Shown here: positions 5,573 through 8,138 of the stretch, in pieces
Numbering within the stretch: the stretch's first letter is position 1
Layout of the letters: each line of letters begins with the position of its first letter
NCBI GenBank assembly: GCA_022565015.1
Contig: JADFKI010000172.1
Coordinates: 1 to 8,138 of the forward strand
Reading direction: 5' to 3'
Length of the DNA: 8,138 nt
Source of the DNA: Chloroflexota bacterium
GTDB lineage: Bacteria; Chloroflexota; Dehalococcoidia; Lucifugimonadales; JADFKI01
Notes under the pieces: model-generated
What the model saw: the letters and a program-made list of their open reading frames with translations, nothing else
The model's database searches: none
Told to the model about the DNA's origin: nothing
Translations under genes and position numbers: made by a program

Positions 5573-6553
5573 GTGAGCACGACGCGATCGTTGTACGAGA
5601 CACTCGCCGATTTTGCAGTCTCGACTTGGGGAAACAACAAGGACTACGATGGCCTGGATGCTGTCATCATGGCCTTGGCGGAAGGGGCCCGGCTGGTCCA
5701 GTCCAAGGTGGAGGCAGCGGCTTTGGCCGGCGTCCTGGGCTCTACCGGCGATATCAACGTCCAGGGCGAAGTGGTGCAGATCCTCGACACCTTTGCATCC
5801 GACGCCTTCGTTTCAGTCCTGAAAGGCAGCGGAAGGGTCGCCGCGATAGGCTGCGAGGAGATTGAGGGCACCGTCGTCCTTGGTGACGGCGCGGGACAAG
5901 ACTATATAGTCCAGATGGACCCACTGGACGGCTCGTCCAATATCGACGTCGCCATCAGCATCGGGTCCATATTCGGCATCTGGAAGAGAGACCCTGGCGA
6001 GGCGATTGGCGATGCTTCCCTTTTGCGGCCGGGAAGAGAGCAGGTCGCGGCGGTGTACACGGTATACGGCTCCAGCACCATGATGGTGCTGGCGACTCGC
6101 GACGGGGTGCAGGGCTTTACACTAAACAGGCCCGAGAAGATGTTCCAGTTGACGCACCCGGACATCCGAATACCGGACGAGGTCTCCTGTTACAGCACCA
6201 ACGAAGGAAATTTCAATACACTGGACGGGGCGACCCAGATGGCGGTATTGGCGCTACGAGAATCATACTCCCTGCGCTACGTGGGCTCCCTTGTCGCCGA
6301 CTTCCATCGAAACCTTCTTAAGGGCGGCATCTTCATGTACCCCGGCAATCCAGGCAGCCCCGAAGGCAAGCTTAGGCTGATGTACGAGTCCAACCCGTTG
6401 GCCTTCGTGGCGGAGCAGGCAGGTGGGGCGGCATCTTCGGGGGAGCAGAGGATTCTGGACATTCAACCCGAAAGACCTCATCAACGCACCCCGCTTATCA
6501 TTGGAAATAGGGACGCGGTAGAGCAAACTGTAGCTATAATGAAGGGTGGCTAG
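5573..6553 (+). CDS. fbp: Fructose-1,6-bisphosphatase class I
   Basis: This enzyme hydrolyses fructose 1,6-bisphosphate to fructose 6-phosphate and phosphate, the committed step of gluconeogenesis, in the cytoplasm with divalent metal. GTG 5573 is supported by AGGAGG at 5562-5567 (5-nt spacing). The 326-residue length suits the class I family. Visible hallmarks are the metal-ligand region GCEEIEG (93-99), DPLDGSSNID (116-125) with Asp116 and Asp119, the substrate-binding segment YVGSLVADFHRNLLKGG (236-252), and KLRLMYESNP (266-275) with Glu272. The C-terminal HQRTPLIIGN (303-312) is also typical. No catalytic residue appears lost. It heads an apparent operon with the aldolase, whose start is only 30 nt after the stop, and the consensus TATAAT upstream is its likely promoter. 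The allosteric AMP-binding N-terminus of eukaryotic enzymes cannot be judged by eye. Confidence 0.96.
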   Translation: MSTTRSLYETLADFAVSTWGNNKDYDGLDAVIMALAEGARLVQSKVEAAALAGVLGSTGDINVQGEVVQILDTFASDAFVSVLKGSGRVAAIGCEEIEGTVVLGDGAGQDYIVQMDPLDGSSNIDVAISIGSIFGIWKRDPGEAIGDASLLRPGREQVAAVYTVYGSSTMMVLATRDGVQGFTLNRPEKMFQLTHPDIRIPDEVSCYSTNEGNFNTLDGATQMAVLALRESYSLRYVGSLVADFHRNLLKGGIFMYPGNPGSPEGKLRLMYESNPLAFVAEQAGGAASSGEQRILDIQPERPHQRTPLIIGNRDAVEQTVAIMKGG

Positions 6554-6583
6554 TCGGGCTTGAAGCTCAGAAGGAGGCCGGTC

Positions 6584-7621
6584 GTGAATATCCAACAGCT
6601 TCAGAAGATTGCGAACGAGATCGTGGCGCCGGGTAAGGGCATACTCGCCGCCGACGAGAGCACCGGGACCATAAAGAGACGCTTCGACTCCATCAACGCC
6701 GAGTGCACCGAGGAAAACCGGAGGGACTATCGCGAGCTGCTCATCAGGACGAATGGCGCCAACGAGTTCATCAGCGGCATCATACTGTTCGACGAAACCC
6801 TGAGACAGAACGCCGCCGACGGCACGCCCCTGGTCAAGCTTCTGCAGGACCGGGGAATAATTCCAGGCATAAAGGTCGACAAGAGCACGAATCCCCTCAC
6901 GAACGCGCCGGGCGAGCTCATTACCGACGGCCTCGACGGCCTCAGAGACCGCCTGAAGGAGTATCATGAGCTGGGCGCTCGCTTCACGAAGTGGCGGGCG
7001 GTGATCACCATCGGGGACGATATTCCCAGCCAGTACTGCATCGACGCAAACGCGCATCTGCTGGCCCGTTTTGCCGCCCTCAGCCAGGAGGCGGGCCTGG
7101 TCCCCATCGTGGAGCCCGAGGTGCTGATGGATGGCACGCACAGCATAGAGCGCTGCTACGAGGTCACGCTGGCCACGCTGCGACAGGTCTATCGTGAGCT
7201 CGGCAGCCAGCGCGTCGACCTGACCGGCACCTTGCTCAAGCCCAACATGGTGCTATCCGGTAAGGAAGCATCCGATAGGGCGTCGGCCGAGCGGGTCGCC
7301 GAGATGACCATCGACTGCTTCATGCGCAGCGTACCGGCCGCCGTGCCGGGCATCGTGTTCCTATCCGGCGGGCAGAGCGACGCCGAGGCCACCGAAAACC
7401 TCAACGCAATCAATGTGCAGGCCGCCAGGGTCGGCACGCCGTGGGAGCTCAGCTTCTCCTTCGGACGCGGCCTGCAAGCCGCGCCACTCAAGGCCTGGGC
7501 GGGCCTGGCCGAAAACGGGGAAGCGGCGATGCAGGCGTATTACCATCGCGCCAGGGTAACCAGCGCAGCCCGTGGGGGCGCCTACTCGGTGGAGATGGAG
7601 AAGGCAGTCGCCGCTGACTAG
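6584..7621 (+). CDS. Fructose-bisphosphate aldolase class I (Schiff-base type)
   Basis: This enzyme reversibly cleaves fructose 1,6-bisphosphate to dihydroxyacetone phosphate and glyceraldehyde 3-phosphate. The start is GTG 6584 because AAGGAGG (6571-6577) lies 6 nt upstream; a TTG at 6560 would add eight residues that place this site inside the gene. The product has 345 residues. GKGILAADEST (18-28) is the classic N-terminal active-site block. KWRAV contains Lys136, EPEV contains Glu177, and LLKPNMV contains Lys219, the Schiff-base lysine; these correspond to Lys146, Glu187 and Lys229 of rabbit muscle aldolase at a constant offset of ten. SGGQSDAEAT (261-270) and SFSFGRGLQ (290-298) are the phosphate-binding and C-terminal blocks. 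It is the long animal/plant-like class I form, not the short DhnA archaeal type or the zinc class II enzyme. The vertebrate C-terminal tyrosine is absent; the protein ends AVAAD. It follows fbp by 30 nt and overlaps the next gene. Confidence 0.96.
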   Translation: MNIQQLQKIANEIVAPGKGILAADESTGTIKRRFDSINAECTEENRRDYRELLIRTNGANEFISGIILFDETLRQNAADGTPLVKLLQDRGIIPGIKVDKSTNPLTNAPGELITDGLDGLRDRLKEYHELGARFTKWRAVITIGDDIPSQYCIDANAHLLARFAALSQEAGLVPIVEPEVLMDGTHSIERCYEVTLATLRQVYRELGSQRVDLTGTLLKPNMVLSGKEASDRASAERVAEMTIDCFMRSVPAAVPGIVFLSGGQSDAEATENLNAINVQAARVGTPWELSFSFGRGLQAAPLKAWAGLAENGEAAMQAYYHRARVTSAARGGAYSVEMEKAVAAD

Positions 7622-8138
7622 CAGGCTGCTGGTCGCCACTCGCAACGCGGGCAAGCTCAGGGAGCTGCGAGAGCTTCTGGCCGACGTGCCCTACGAGCTT
7701 GTGTCCCTGGATGACGTCGGCGTGGGGGAAGATGTCGAGGAGACCGGCGCCACCTTCGAAGAGAACGCCGTCCTCAAGGCGACTACCTACTGCCGCCTGA
7801 GCGGCCTGATGACGCTGGCCGATGATTCGGGGCTTGAGGTCGACGCTCTGGCAGGCGAGCCAGGCGTGCATTCAGCGAGGTACGCCGGTGAGGGAGCAAG
7901 CGACGGAGACCGCATCGCGTTGCTTCTCCGCAACCTTCGGGAGAGGCCGACACCCTGGACCGCTCACTTTCGCTGCGTCATAGCCATCGCATCGCCCAGT
8001 CTGGAGCCGCAGCGCGGAAGTTCCGGGTCGGTCCGGACCTTTGACGGCAGGTGTGAGGGTGAAATCGTCGGTGAGCCAAAGGGCGACAACGGCTTTGCCT
8101 ATGACCCTGTGTTCTTCATCCCAGAGCTGGGCAAAACG
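7614..8138 (+). CDS. rdgB: XTP/dITP pyrophosphatase (RdgB/HAM1 family), 3'-truncated by the window end
   Basis: Enzymes of this family hydrolyse non-canonical purine nucleoside triphosphates (dITP, XTP, ITP) to monophosphate and pyrophosphate, cleansing the nucleotide pool. The frame is open through the last base. Hallmarks are LLVATRNAGKLRELRELL near the N-terminus with the T-x-x-N-x-x-K phosphate motif, TFEENAVLKA, LADDSGLEVDAL followed by GEPGVHSARYAG, and near the window end PKGDNGFAYDPVFF. The last usually reads NGFGYDP, so a Gly is Ala here. No ATG exists at the expected position. CTG 7614, with GGAGAAGG at 7597-7604 (9-nt spacing), gives MTSRLLVAT..., the usual N-terminal length, and overlaps the aldolase stop by 8 nt. 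GTG 7572 is the other possible start and would add a 14-residue Trp/Arg-rich extension. The remaining C-terminus, including the usual SHR motif region, lies outside the window. Confidence 0.93.
   Translation, partial: MTSRLLVATRNAGKLRELRELLADVPYELVSLDDVGVGEDVEETGATFEENAVLKATTYCRLSGLMTLADDSGLEVDALAGEPGVHSARYAGEGASDGDRIALLLRNLRERPTPWTAHFRCVIAIASPSLEPQRGSSGSVRTFDGRCEGEIVGEPKGDNGFAYDPVFFIPELGKT

Noticed and set aside
6263..7141. Minus-strand ORF of 292 residues spanning the fbp/aldolase junction
   Set aside because: It runs across two confidently identified + strand genes in antisense and has no recognisable motif or ribosome-binding site.
1..8138. Mobile elements, CRISPR arrays, tRNA or rRNA genes
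   Set aside because: No transposase or integrase, no regularly spaced direct repeats, and no cloverleaf or rRNA-like stretches were seen in either orientation.

Overview
The window is GC-rich bacterial DNA with every supported gene on the + strand. It holds eight protein-coding genes, two of them cut by the window edges, in four blocks separated by short intergenic regions. The style resembles Chloroflexota of the SAR202/Dehalococcoidia type: GTG/TTG/CTG starts, an ER-type signal peptidase in a bacterium, and a eukaryote-like class I aldolase beside a class I FBPase. That placement is inference from general familiarity, not a database result.

Layout. (1) Bases 1-531 are the 3' part of a histidine-phosphatase (phosphoglycerate mutase-like) gene. 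(2) About 300 bases follow with a sigma70-like promoter and a leader that can fold so that a CCTCCT pairs with an AGGAGG Shine-Dalgarno. This leads to a small orphan protein (832-1200) with a proline-rich linker, a short coiled coil and a Trp/Arg/Lys tail, closed by a clear intrinsic terminator (1214-1236). (3) A tightly packed four-gene unit (1417-5377) encodes two paralogous small membrane-anchored or exported proteins, an ER/SipW-type signal peptidase I with an unusual C-terminal coiled-coil extension of about 170 residues, and a large secreted protein of about five Ig-like domains with a C-terminal membrane anchor. Junctions are 7 nt apart, a 14-nt overlap and a 4-nt ATGA overlap. (4) After a 195-base gap with a consensus TATAAT, a metabolic unit follows: class I fructose-1,6-bisphosphatase (fbp), class I fructose-bisphosphate aldolase, and the start of a RdgB/HAM1-type XTP/dITP pyrophosphatase cut by the window end.

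How the genes may work together. Block 3 is the most interesting part. It looks like a dedicated surface-protein module in which a private signal peptidase processes the two paralogs, and the Ig-like protein is a scaffold or anchor. The arrangement recalls the Bacillus SipW/TasA logic, but I see no convincing TasA/camelysin sequence, so this is context-based inference. Block 4 is consistent with gluconeogenesis or hexose/triose-phosphate interconversion, with a nucleotide-pool sanitation enzyme co-transcribed.

Several starts were reset from the longest possible ORF to internal GTG/TTG/CTG codons because a good Shine-Dalgarno sits just upstream (832, 1417, 6584, and less surely 7614).
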